This document shows, one piece after another, positions 12,461 through 24,902 of a stretch of 64,000 nt of DNA. Below the pieces are notes generated by a model. It was given only the letters and a program-made list of their open reading frames with translations. It did not search any database and was not told where the DNA came from. The position numbers and the translations under genes are program-made. Each line of letters starts with the position of its first letter. Positions within the stretch are counted from its first letter, which is position 1. The stretch lies in the NCBI GenBank assembly GCA_015501605.1, contig JADNRZ010000037.1:1-64000 (forward strand), given 5' to 3'. Source of the stretch: Panaeolus papilionaceus. Lineage: Eukaryota; Basidiomycota; Agaricomycetes; Agaricales.

Positions 12461-13847
12461 ATGGAGATTCCTAAACTCGAATACCTTTCAATCACTGGTG
12501 ATATTTCTGTCGAACTTGTGACCGCCCGCATACCCCGGGACACGGATCCAATCATATATCTGTATGTGCAATCTGTACAACATCTGTGAACTCGGGACAT
12601 ATTTAATAATGCATTGGTACAGCATCATGGGACCTACTGGTGCCGGGAAAAGCGCAGTAAGTTAAATATCATCCTTCTCAGTTACATGCAATAAATCTGA
12701 ATGTTTTACTATTGCTTTATGCTCCAGTTCATTGAAGCATTTGCGGGCAAATCTCAGAAGCTGTCAATCTCGAAGGACCAGCTAGCAGGATACACACAGA
12801 CTGTTACCGCTTACCAACTGGTAAATGTTATGTACACAGGACGTAGTACGCTGCGCCTAGTATATCTGGTCGATACCCCCGGATTTTCGGACTCGAAGAT
12901 CTCTGAGATCGAAGTTGTGAACATGGTAAAAAAGTGGAGCGAGGACAACTCGTATGCTATTTCTTCTGATCTAGACTGGCCAGCTGAACTAATTTGTTCT
13001 AATATAGTATTCATTACTATACAAGTATCTTATATTTTACCCCTATTACCGAAATTCGACTGCCCGGAAGTCGGCGCAGAACATTCAAGATGCTCAAGAA
13101 GCTTCTTGAAGACTCTACTGGTCATTGTTCACTAATAGTCACCACCACCATGTGGGACACTGTGCACAATGAACAGACTCGAAACCGAGCAGAGTCTAAC
13201 TTTGCACAATTGAGAGATGAAACTTTGAAGGTAATTGTTTAAATATTTCTGTCATCTTTCCTGTATTATTTACTGACCCTCTATAGGAGTTTGTTCGAAG
13301 TCCAAGCACTGATGTCATCAAATTTATGAATACTAGGAACTCTGCACTTCATGCAATTGATCACTTACCTGCTTTCAGCAATGTCTTCTTGCCCTATGAA
13401 ACTTCAACATCCCCCCATCTCTATCAAGACCTACATGACCGCATCCAGGGTGCTCTTCAGGAAAAGCAAATCATTGAGCTGGACCTGGCCCAGACCAATG
13501 CAAGAACCAATACTGATCTCAGGGCCATTCTGGAGGGTAACCAAAGGGAGAATTATGTGACACTCACCAAGTTCATCAATCAATTTATCAACTTTGGGAA
13601 ATTGCCACCTGGATGTAGGGATGCTGCTTACCATCTCCGCAAGTCAATTGCAGCCAATGCACATCCTGAGAACAAGACACAAAGAATTTTGTTCTGGAAA
13701 TGGGCACAAGAGCCAACACCTACTGAAGATGTTGAATCAAATGATTGGGCAGTGGCATCTCAACCCCTTGTCCTCAAAGATCATGGTCACTTTGCATTTG
13801 CTGCTGCCAAGCATTGTGTTGCACAAGTTTTCAAGCACAGGAAATGA
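12461..13847 (+). CDS. P-loop GTPase (AIG1/septin-like fold), copy B, intact
   Basis: Five exons join in frame: 12461-12561, 12623-12656, 12728-12951, 13008-13230 and 13287-13847, giving 380 aa. All four introns have GT-AG borders and are 51-71 nt. G1 is GPTGAGKSA at residues 37-45, G3 is DTPGF at 94-98, and TMWD at 167-170 sits where the G4 [TN]KxD motif is expected. Lys is replaced by Met-Trp, so base specificity may differ from classic GTPases. A conserved ITExRLPGS segment lies between G3 and G4. The C-terminal 190 residues are mostly helical by eye, with a QEKQIIELDLAQ stretch. There is no signal peptide or membrane segment, so it is probably cytosolic. This is the best reference for the family in the window. 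Confidence 0.85.
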
Positions 13848-14330
13848 ATTCAGAGGTGTGTTTGATGTGGGTACCAGTTCTTCTTTTAATCATTTATCCA
13901 TTAGCCCATCTCAGTGTCATCTGTGTCTCACACCCTCAGTGCTCTTGCAGGACTCTCATTTTGCTCTTCTATCAACTTTCCTACTTGTTATTCTATTCAT
14001 TGTTATTCCCATTCACTCATTTTCACTGTTTCATTGCTTTGTTTAGTCCAGGCTGTATTCCACTGTGACACTCATTGCTTTCATCACTTTATTGTTCTGT
14101 TCCACATTTCTCTACAATATGTAATCCAAATTGTATATTCCATTTATAAAATCTGATATGACATGAAAAATTATATCAGAGTATTGTGCCATCTCAGCAT
14201 AATAAATTTGAGCATCCCATGAAAAGCAACAGCCAAGGTGAGTTTAATAAAGCCAAGTGAGATTGAAAACACAACAGTGGGATGAACACATTCAGTTATC
14301 ATTTGAGATGTCTTATGTATCCTGGAGTTT
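13848..14330 (+). repeat. 3'-flank module after copy B
   Basis: This is the shared 3' flank. It continues to a segment (GGGATGAACACATTC and TTTGAGATGTCTTATGT-like words, 14270-14330) that also lies about 560-610 nt downstream of the copy A coding end (near 4070-4115). The homology therefore runs well past the gene. Confidence 0.6.
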
Positions 14331-17300
14331 ATATGTTACTCTTGCTCCTGTTTACTCCTCATCTCGTTTGTATCCGCTTTCAGCCTGAAAGTAAGTTTCG
14401 TCCTCCCATATCACGCATCACAACCATTTGTCACCCTCGTTTCTCTCGAACTTCTGTCTTGCACTTTGGGTTTAATCCCATTCACGCTCTCGACCCAAAT
14501 TTAGCGTGCTTAAGTCTAAAAACTCCGTGCCTTGCCTTATTATATACAGTGGCAATTATTGTTGAGAATCTTGTTCTTTGTGCGCTCCAAGTTTTTAAAT
14601 TGTATTTGTGCGCGCATCGTTTGACTCAATCATAAACCCGTGCGGGAGGCCCATTCTCAATTATTCTGAATCCAATCGCACGAGTCAAGTCAGCCTCAGA
14701 GCGATGACTAGGTATATACTGACTCTATTTGCACCCTTCCATTGGTAATTGAAGATGGTGTTAGGGGCGGACAAAGGTGGGATCGGGAGATCATGTTGAT
14801 GTGAGAGGTTCATGCGGGAACACGACTCGAAGCGCAGGGAATATGTATCCCGAGATAATTAAATTGACAAAAAAGAAGATGTGTCGTTCAATTACGGACG
14901 CTAGTAACGATGAGTCTCAAACCACGTCAACCATGGATGGGTTATTGATTGTTGGTGTTTGAATTGACGATCAAGGTAAGGGTGTCCAATCAACCATGTT
15001 TGTCACAAACCACCACCATCACCCAAGTTGAACGACACTCACCTTGTTCCCTGCCTCTCTTTATTAACTCCTTTTATTTAGGTCGAAGATTCATAGTCAT
15101 CTTTGGATGAAATCACGGCGTAGGGTGATATGTAGGATTGCATTGGGCGCGATCTTGTTTTTCCTCGTTCATTATGACGCGTGGCTCGCGCTGTAGGCAC
15201 CCAAGGTATCATAGGTGTACGCACTGGTTTTTAAAGCGGGTTAACTAGATGTGGGTGCGTACTTATCTCCTCGTCATGGCTCTGACTAACCACGTCATTT
15301 TCAGTGTAATTATTTTAGGACAATGCTATGATTCTTCCCTTCATCAGCCGATGATCCGTATTTTCAGTCTACGTCAAGTGCATACCATAAACACAACAAG
15401 CTCTTCCACTCTCTTCTCTTGCTCGTCATTGTGTGCTCATCGCTGGATTAAAATTTGGAGAAGACTTTGCGCTTGGATTCCGTATGTGTTGTGTTTTGGA
15501 ATAAAAAAGGGAACAAAGCGGAGTAGACGGGTGATGATGAGATGTGCTCCATGTTTGGAACACTACGACAGGTGGAGGAGAGACATTCCATTCTACCTAG
15601 CCTTTGGTTAAGGGGTGGAGATCGGACGACGGGTTTGGAGGTTAAAACCTTAAGAGGTAAGCACACTTTCTCCAGTGACCGTCTACGTCTAACTTCATTG
15701 ACTGATCCCCAACCATAGATTACAAGTGGCCACGTCCATCGTCCTCTCTCAACTCACCAAAGGATAAAGGCGAACATCGCTAAAAAAAGTTGCCCGTAGG
15801 TATACGCATTTTGCTTTGGTGACTTCAAGATGCTGACGATCTGGTCAAACGATGCAGATGGGCTTACTTTACCGGTAATGCAGCCACGCCCACCTTAGCT
15901 CGTTGTTCCATGGGTTGCGGCTACTTTGTCGGTTCTCCGTGGGCGTGAGGAAAGCGAATAGTTTGGAAGATGAGGGTGTCGAGGCGCTGTCGTGACAGTG
16001 TTCAATTGGTATCTGGAAATCGGGTTTTCAAGGGTGGCTCGTCGTCCTGGAGGAGCGTGAACGATGGATGCAAGCCGCAGTTATTTCTCTTCCCAAACCT
16101 ATGTTCCAACCTCAACATTTTCTCCCCGTTCTATACCCTGTCACCTCATTGTCGACAAAAGCTCAGAGACGTCGTCCCGTCCTTTCTCTGCTACTCCGAC
16201 ACAACTGCATACATTCTCAACCAGACACCCACCATCTCCCAATGACTACTACATCGCGCTCCTCGTTCCTATACCACAACCATCCGCCTTCCTCATCTCA
16301 TGAACTCGCACATCGCTGCCATCCTATCCATACAACCCATAAGAAACCAATAATTCCGGGGAGCTACCGTTTCGTCTTTTTGACGCGACTTTCAACGTCC
16401 CCCCCATCTAAAACATTTCACCTCAGGCTTTTATTATGGACGTCCGACGCACCGTGTACACTGGAACGTTGGAGGGCCCTGAAATGCTAGAGTTGGAAGA
16501 GGGCGGGACGCCAGAAGTTGGGGGTGTTGTCGCGCGAGGAAACAGGGGAGACTCGGCCATCGGGTGACATGGGCCCTCCAGCACTTTCGCTCATAAGTCA
16601 GGCTAGGCTCAGGCGATGGACCTCACTCCTCCTGGAACACCTACCTTAACACTCCACGCTGCTTTTCATGGGCAACCGCTGGCTCTGGATGTCGTTGATG
16701 AACTAGGAAGCGTCGTTGTTGGAGGTGGTTGGATTATTGCGTGGGGGGACGGTACGACAACGGAGATCACGTCCCATCTGGACGCGATTGAAGTTGGGTA
16801 TGGGGTGGAAAGAAGGATAAAATGCGGGTAAAATGGAGGTGGAGACCAACAGCGATGATGGATAGAAAGCGGGGTATCAGAAGAGAGTCGGCTGTCGTTG
16901 GAGCGACCGATGATATGAGTGAGATAAATATTTGTGAGTCAAATTATTTTATTATCACTCTCACTTACGCCACCGATATCTGACTGAACTTTAGCATCTT
17001 TTTTGTATTTAGATCCAATAATGGCATTTTATTTTCAAATTATGCATCCATTGGAAAGCTACTCGCAGCCTCTGATTGTGATCCTTCCCCTCCCTTCAGC
17101 GTCATCATCAACGCCACCCGTTACGATAATGTTTGTGGTGTACAACTCACAGCATAACAGCGCTGCCGACCATCTGTTGTCAACCCCAGCCAGGCGGAAT
17201 GGCGCCCGATTACGAGTGAAGTTGGGCAGGGAGCGCAAGAATCGGTGGCTGTGGCTGTGCAACTAGCTGCGACGTGGACATGAAATATCACTTTCGCGTC

Positions 17301-18276
17301 TAGGTCAGGCCTGACTCCCCCGATCGACTCCAAACTTCTTGCACCACGAACCTGAACATCCTACCTTGCTTTTCATTGACCTCCGCTGGCTCTGGGCGGC
17401 GCTAATGCCTCAGGAAAGCTCGTTGTGAGAGGTGGTCGGATTGTCGTGTTCATTGTCGGGTTAATGACCGGAGGTGCAAGGAAACTTGACTTATGGCCCG
17501 AGATAACGAGTGTCAATTAAAAGGGTAGACAGGAAGGTCTCTCTACTTTCGCATCTGTTGATGTCTCCGCTCTCGAGTCGCTGCAGTGGATACAGCACCA
17601 CCTCCCCGACGGGATTCTTTATCGCATTCACAACATTCAACTCGGATGAGGTGCGGCGTCGCATTGTGTTAGCGTGTGGATGGATGGCGATAGGGGGCTG
17701 TGTAAGAGCATAGGAAGGGTGGACCGCAGAAGAACCTTGATTTTAGGGTCATATAAGGCCAATGTCGTGAGGGACGAAAGGGTTTCGCTCACTTCTCAGT
17801 GCGGCGATGGGCATGGATTCTGGAGGCAGCCAAAGGTTGTCTAAATTATGTGTATGGAGGCACCCAACGGGTTGAAATAGCCAACATTCGGGGATGGGAG
17901 CGCAAGCATTGGGAGTGATGAAGGCTGATGGCTGAGGTTACAGGACGAGCTCATCAGGCATGGACTGACCGTGTTTTTGCTCGAAATTCAGAAAATGCCT
18001 GAATGAAACGTTAACTAAGAAGATACAAACCCATTTATCGATCATGCATTTTATGATATAAATTTTGACTGTACTGTAGTACAAGTTCCGAAAATATAGG
18101 AGTTGTGTGATAAGATAAGATATTGAACGATCACCTACCTGGGATAATTGGGTTGCTTGCCCCTTGTCTGACACGAACCGACTGTCAACCACAACTTGCA
18201 TTTCGACTTCCATCATCTCGCCTACTCAGCGCTATCCTCACTCTCCGAACGTTCCTTGTTCGCTATCACTCTCGTC
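14331..18276. repeat. Block-repeat unit 3
   Basis: Modules: the ACTCGAAGCGCAGGGAATAT-like start (14810), the CAAACCACCACC module (15000-15330), a TCTGGTCAAACGATGCAG segment (15838), the TTCCAACCTCAAC segment (16085-16210), the CTCCTGGAACACC module (16610-16740), a TGAGTCAAATTATTTTAT-like segment (16930-17050), the TAGGTCAGGCCTGACT module (17285-17470), the TGTTGATGTCTCC 5' flank (17510-17730) and the gene-proximal segment (18120-18276). No conserved ORF. Confidence 0.65.
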
Positions 18277-18560
18277 ATGGAGATTCCTGTTGAATGGCTT
18301 TCCATCACTGGTGATCATAGGATCGGCCTTTCGCTCTTCCATTGGCTTTCCTATCCAGCCTTTTCTTTGTCGTTGTTCCTGTTTATCTAGTTTGACTGTG
18401 CCTCCTTTTTGTTCAAACCTGTTTGGTGAATTGTATTCCAAGCTTTTTCTTTTCGTCTTCACCTTTTTGTGCCTTATCCCTCCTGATAGATATAATTTTT
18501 GTTCCGTTCCAATTCTTTTCATGACATGTAATCCACTTGTATCTTGCCCCTATTGAGACT
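18277..18560 (+). pseudogene. GTPase copy C: remnant with the body deleted
   Basis: The ATG at 18277 is followed by about 13 codons matching exon 1 of the family (MEIP... then ITGD). At about 18316 the sequence jumps straight into the family 3' flank (CTCTTCCATTGGCTTTCC, then CCTGATAGATATAA and a CATGTAATCC stretch). All of G1, G3 and G4 are missing. Both flanks are kept, so one deletion removed the coding body, about 1.5 kb in the intact copies. Confidence 0.75.
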
Positions 18561-19386
18561 GGTACGACACATAATATTACAACGTACACTATGAGAACCT
18601 TGGTCTAAGCATAGAAAATCCTTTTTAGAAGCGATAACAACCAATGAAGGGATAGAGTCGGAGTAGAAGGAAGAGGTGGATGTGAGGAAATTTGATTCTG
18701 AATGGTGCCCGTGGGAGACACCATAAAATGGGTACCGAGTGACAACGTTGGGAGACACAAACAATTCATGATCATATTTATGCGAAGTTGGGGTGCAAAA
18801 TGACTCCTGTAGAATTAGCGCCTGCGGCCAAAGACTGGCGCATGCACCCGGATCGGCCTCGTAACTTGTGTCCAGTAGCTTCGCCAAAGCGATCAGCGCA
18901 GTCCGGATGTGCTACCATTCGATCCGGTATACATCCTAAACGAACCTGGACATAAGAATAATATATTGAGGCCTTGTGATATAAGCCGTGCAGTGCGGAG
19001 CCGTGCATAACTGTGCATTTAGAAGAATTGCACAGTAGAGGCTGTACGGTCGTGTACGGCTCTGCGTGGCTTTTTTCTTTTGCCCGTTAACACATCGTTA
19101 ACTGCTGTCGCTGGACCTATGGACCCTGATCTATCTGTACCCCTTTCTCAACGACTTGCCCTGATTTCGGGTTCGCAGTACATCCGACGGCATCATTATA
19201 TCGTACACATATGAAACTTACGATGTGAGGGGTGTGTGATAAGATATTGAACAATCACCATCGTGTGATAATCGGGACGCTTGCCTCTTGTTTGACAGAC
19301 ACCGAACTGTCAACGACAACTTTCACTCCAACATCCATTACCTCACCTAACCAGAATACCTCCCGTTGATTACTGCCATTGTGACC
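18561..19386. other. Spacer with a dyad, then the 5' flank of copy D
   Basis: No gene is supported up to about 19200. Near 18985-19070 there is an imperfect dyad (GCCGTGCA, GTGCATTT, TTGCACAG, GTACGGCT), possibly a small MITE remnant. From about 19210 the GTPase gene-proximal flank starts (TGTGTGATAAGATATTGAAC and ATAATCGGGACGCTTGCC). Confidence 0.5.
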
Positions 19387-20763
19387 ATGGAGATTCCTGA
19401 GCTCAGACACCTCAAAATTATCGGCGATATTTCTGTCGAACCTGTGATCACCCGCATACCCAAGGATTCGTGGCCATACATATATCTGTCTGTGTGATTC
19501 GCGCAAATGGTTTTGAGCTCAGGGCGGATTTAATAATGAATTGATATAGCATCATAGGGCCTACAGGCGCCGGGAAAAGCTCAGTATGTTCAGTATCATC
19601 CATCTCATTTACATCGAAAAAATGTGAACAGTTCCCCATCGCTGCGTCTTCCAGTTCATCGAAGCCTTTGAGGGCAAACTTAAGAACCTGTCCATCTCAA
19701 AGGATCAACTAGCAGGATACACACGGGCTGTGACCGCTTACCGACTCGTAAATGTTCTGCACAGAGAATATAATCCACCGAGTCCAGTGTATCTGATTGA
19801 TACACCCGGATTTTCGGACTCGAAGATTGCAGAGATTGAAATCCTGGAGATGGTTAAAAAGTGGTCGCTGGATAACGAGGATGCGATTTCTTCTTATCTA
19901 GACTGGAAAACTCAACTAATTCGTTCTAATAGTTTCTATTATTCTGGGAGTATCTTATACTTGACCCCTATCACAGAAACTCGACTGCCAAGAAGTCGGC
20001 GCAGAACATTTCAGATGCTCGAAAAGCTTATGGAGATGCACCGTTTTTCAACTTCACTGATAATCATCACCACCATGTGGGACACTGTGCACAACAAACA
20101 GACTCGAAACCGAGCAGAGTCTAACTTTGTACAACTAAAGGATGAAATTTTGAAGGTAAAGGTTGAAATTGTTCTGTGATCTCTCCTGTGTTCTTTACTT
20201 TCCCTCTACAGGAGTTTCTCAACAATCCCAGCACTGATGTTATCAAATTTACTAATACCAGGAAATCTGCACTTCTGGCAATCGATCGCCGTGCCTCCAC
20301 AAGCAGTGTCTTCAATGAATATAGCACTTCAACATCTCCCCTTCTATATCAAGATCTAGACGAGCGTATCCAGAACGCTCTCCAGGAAAGGCAAATGATT
20401 GAGTTGGACCTGGCCCAACCCGACGCTCAAACCAATGCCAACCTCAGGGCCATCCTCAAGAATAACCAGAGGGACAACCACAAGACACTCACAAAGTTCA
20501 TCAATCAATTTATCAACTTTGGGAAATTGCCGCCTGGATGTAGGGATGCTGCTTTCCACCTCCGCAAGTCAATTGCAGCCAATACACGCCCTGAGAACAT
20601 TAAACATAGAGTTTTATTCTTGAAATGGGCGCGAGAGCCTGATGTTATCGAATCGAATGATTGTGGACAATCGTCCCCACCCCTCGGTCTCAAAGATATT
20701 GGTCACTTCGCAGTCAATGCTTCCAAGCGCCGAGTTGAGGAAGTTTTCAAGCATGGGAAATGA
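19387..20763 (+). CDS. P-loop GTPase (AIG1/septin-like fold), copy D, one intron read as exon
   Basis: Exons 19387-19487, 19550-19583, 19655-20155 and 20212-20763 give 395 aa. G1 is GPTGAGKSS, G3 DTPGF and the G4-like motif TMWD, followed by the family's helical C-terminus. The third intron of copies A, B and E (54-56 nt, near 19880-19933 here) has lost its GT donor: GAG then GATGCG stands where the others have GTATG. The stretch is 54 nt with no stop, so it can be translated as 18 extra residues between G3 and the ITETRLP segment. Start and remaining introns follow copy B. It is probably functional if the insertion is tolerated; an unseen alternative donor is the other option. Confidence 0.75.
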
Positions 20764-23700
20764 AGTCGAAGGTACGTTTGACGTGTCTATCCTTTCTTTT
20801 TTCAGTCATTTATGCACTAAGTAATAGCACATCTTAGTTTTGTCTGAATCGTTCACTTGCAGGACTCTCCCTTTGCACTTCCATTAGCTTTCCTCCTCAG
20901 CCTTGTTTTCGCGGTGATTCCCATTTGTTTTGTTTAGTTCTGAGCTGTATTCTACCCCGGTGGCGTCGTTCATCTCCATCTACTTGTGCTTTATCCGTTC
21001 TGATAGATGCTGTGGACGTTTTATTCCTCATTTTTATATGCTAATGTAATGCTCATCATTCAACTTGTGCTGAAATCAAACCTCGGATTGATAGGGTGAA
21101 TCACAATCAACTTTATGTCCCCTATTAGACACATTTCAATCATTATTTTAGCATCATTTGCTCGTCGCTGATAGCACAGTGCCCTCTCGCTCTCGTCCTA
21201 ATTCTCACCACGACAGTCGTCTTCCATGTTAATCGGTCTATAAATAAAAATCTCAAAAGATCCAGGCTGTTCGGGCATCGTCTTTTCTTCAAGTCTGAAG
21301 ACACGTACACCAATTGTATTGTCAATGCCATGCTACACGTCCGTTGAGAGGCGAACTGACATCTGGCCGAGGAGGGAGACAAGCCAGTTCAGCAGATCAA
21401 GCTGATAGGAACGGTACATATGGACGACTCGATGTACGGGGAATATCCAGTCTCAGATAATGAAATTGACGAAAACCAAAACACGGAGCTCAATTACTAG
21501 GAACACTACGAACATGGACATCGCGCCTATAACGGATTGAGCATGTCGGTGTTTGAATTGGCGATCAATCGATCAAGGGTTGTGAGCCATCAAACCGGGT
21601 TGATCCCAAACCACCACCATCGTCTTTCCTCACCTTAGCTGAACGAGACTCATCTCATTCCCCGCCTCTCTTCATCTATGTTTTTTATTTAGGTTGAAGG
21701 TAGGTAGTTTCCGCGTAGCTACAGTGGCTAGGATTGTGTTGGGCCCTATCTTGTTTCCCTGGCCTTATTACGACGCGCTGGTCGCGCTGTAGAGACTATG
21801 GTATCATGGGTGTCCCTAATGACTTTCAAAGTCGTTTAAACTAGATATCTGTGCGTATTTCATTTATTCTTCGTGACTCTGACTAAAATCATCGTTTTCA
21901 GTGTACTTGTTTAGAACAATGCTATTATTCTATCTGATTCTTTCCTTTCTGTCACTGTCAGATAGTCGTGTTCTATTAAGTCTACGTCAAGCACCTACCA
22001 TACATCCATGACTCCTTCCGCCTCCTCCACTGGTTCGTAAATTACGCTACAACTTATCCGTTCTTCAAAAAGGCCCCTGGACGTCTAACTTTTACTCATC
22101 CTTATTACCATGGATGACCATCGGCCACGTCCATCACTCCCTCTCAATTTATGTACTACGTGTCGAAGACGAAGGAGACCATATGACGATGGATCAGGAA
22201 TAGGTATGTGCATTTATTGCCTTGGACGACTTCAAGACGCTGACGATCTGGTGAAACAACGCAGCGGTCATATGGCCAACCTTATTTTGTCATCCCGCAT
22301 ATGCTCACGTTGGGTCGGGGATGGTGGTTGTCAGCAGGCGAGAGGAGAGCTTGGAGTAGGATGTTGGCATGATGGGGCATGTCGGCATCAAGACTCTGAT
22401 TATCACCTATGGTTCATCCTCTTGGAGGAGCGTAAACGGTGGATGAAAGGCGCACGTTTTTCTCAAAAATCCGCTCCCAAACCGACCTTCTAACCTCAAC
22501 ATCGTCAACCTCCCGTTCTGCACTCTATTACGGCGTCAACGGCGACTAAAGCTCTGACACGTCCTTTCATCTTTTTGCTGCAATGTGGACTATACCGCAC
22601 GCATTCTCTCAACAAGACCCACCGTTCCCCATGAACCTCAACTAGAACCTCCCAGCACTCACGCGCCATCTACCTCATCGTTTAATATCCTCATAGAACT
22701 CTCTACCAGTATCATTGTCTCATCGCCGGCGTTGCCGTTCACCCTATCTTCCTATATCAACTCTGGGCACCTCACTCCGGCCTTGCCTAGACTCCCAATG
22801 GCCATCGCGTTGGATGTCTTCCTCTAGTTCACCTCTTCCACCTATACATATAAACGCCCTTCTGCTTTAACTCACAGAAACTCCGCCTTCTTCGTGTTAT
22901 CACCTCACGTCACTTATGGAGGCATTGTTTCAGCCTTGGATAACGCGATGTTCAATGTCCTTAGCCTGTTTTTCTTTATTTGTTAACCTCAGTTCGTCGT
23001 GATGGAGGCCTGGTGGATATTTTGTGCTGAATGAGTTGGAACAAGGGAGGAAGCGAGAGGGTGGAAGTGGTAGCATGAGGTGACTCGGCGGGCGGGCCAC
23101 GTGGACCCACGACCACTTTCACCTCTACGTCGAGCTAGGCTCGCGGGATGGGTCTCACTACTCCTGGAACACCTACCTTAACACTTGACGCTGCTTTTCA
23201 TGGCCCTTCGCTGTCTCTGGGCGTCATTGATGACCCAGGAAGCGTTGTTATTGGAGGTGGTCGGAGTATTGGGTGGGGCAGCGCGATGGATGAGAGGGGG
23301 TACCATCTGGACGCGATTGGCATTGAGTTTGGGGCGAAAGAAGGAAAGAATGTGGGTTGTAATGGAGGTGGAGCTGAAGGAGGAGGAGGATGGCTTGAAA
23401 TGGGGTAGGAGAAGAGAGTCGGTACTCGTAGGAACGATGGATGATTTGAGCGAGATACCTATTTGTGAGTCAAATTCGCTTATTATTACTCCTACTTATG
23501 CCGCCGATATCTGACTGAAATTCAGTATATTTTGTGTATTTAGATCGATTAATGGCATTTTTTCTCTTAAATTCGAGGTCCATATGAAAGTTGCATGAAG
23601 CGACCGATTTCGTGTATCACCCTTACTGCGATCGCACCAATTTTCCCCCCTCCCCTCAACCGCCACCCCTTACGGGAATGTCCGCCTTGTGTGGCTCACA

Positions 23701-24902
23701 CACAGCACAACAGCACGATCGCCCATCCATTCTCAACCACAGCTAGGCGGTTTAGTGCTTGATGACGCCTGAAGTTGTTTAGGGAGCCCAAGAACCGGTG
23801 GCTGTGTCCGCGGGGAGTTGAGCTGTGGACGTGCACCACTACTTTCACGTTATCACGTTTAGATCAAGTCTGCGTCCGCCGATCGGCCTCATACCTCTTG
23901 GACCGCGAACCTGAACAGCCTACCCTGCTTTTCATTATCTCTACCAGCTCTAAGCGTCGCCAATGGCCCAGGAAAGCTCCGTGGAGGCGGTGGGATGTCA
24001 TGAAGGTCAGACGATGAAATCCTTCCACCTTACAACTATCACATCTGTTGATGTCTCGCCTCCCTCCCGCACATGCACTCAGCCTCTGAAACGGAGAACG
24101 AGGTTATTCCTCCACCACCACCTCTAATCTCGTCTCAGAGGACCACGCGCACGTTCTCACTTCTCAAATTCAATGACATCGCCAGCTGCTGCGGTCGTTG
24201 GAACCTATCTCCCCAACGGAATTCTTCGTCCTATTCACCATATACGACGAGGTGGGGTGTCGCGTTATGTTTGTGTGTGGATGGATGGCTATAGAGGGCT
24301 GCACGAGAGCATTGGAAGGGTGGGTTGCAGAAGAACCCTGGTTTTAGTGTCACATTGGGTATTGTCGTGAGGGACGAAGTGATTTCGCTCAACTCTCAGT
24401 GAAGTGATGGGTATGGGTTCTGGAAGCGGCCATTGGTTGTCCAAATTATGCGTATGAAGGCTGACGAGAGAGGGGGGTACCCAAAGGGACGACATAGCCG
24501 ACATTCGGGGATTGGAGCACAAGCACGGGGGGTGATGAAGGTCATGCCCAGGCTCCAGGACGTGCTCATAGGACATGACCTGACCGTCTTCTTGCCTGAA
24601 ATGCTGAAAACGCCTGGATGAATCATGAAACTAAGAAGATATAGACACATTTATCGGTTACGCATTTCGTGATATGAATGGTGATTGTACTGTAGTATAC
24701 AGGGACTGAATATACGGGAGCTATGTGATAAGATAAAATATTGAACGATCACCTACCTAAGATAATCGGGACGCTTGCCTCCTGTCTGACACGCGCCCGA
24801 CTGTCCATCACACCTTGCACTTCAACGTTCACCATCTCGCATCTCGCCTACTCAACGATATCTTCAATTTCGCAACGTTACTTGCTTACTATCACTCTCG
24901 CT
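20764..24902. repeat. 3' flank of copy D and block-repeat unit 5
   Basis: 20860-21060 is the family 3' flank. From 21120 unit 5 follows: a GCTGATAGCACAGTGCCCTC module (also 55045-55290), the CAAACCACCACCATCGTC module (21590-21960), TCTGGTGAAACAACGCAG (22245), an ACCTTCTAACCTCAACATC segment (22480), the CTCCTGGAACACC module (23145-23280), a GTGAGTCAAATTCGCTTATT segment (23465), the 23840-23990 module, the TGTTGATGTCTCG 5' flank (24010-24330) and the gene-proximal part up to the ATG. This is the most complete unit. ORFs are not shared between copies. Confidence 0.65.
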
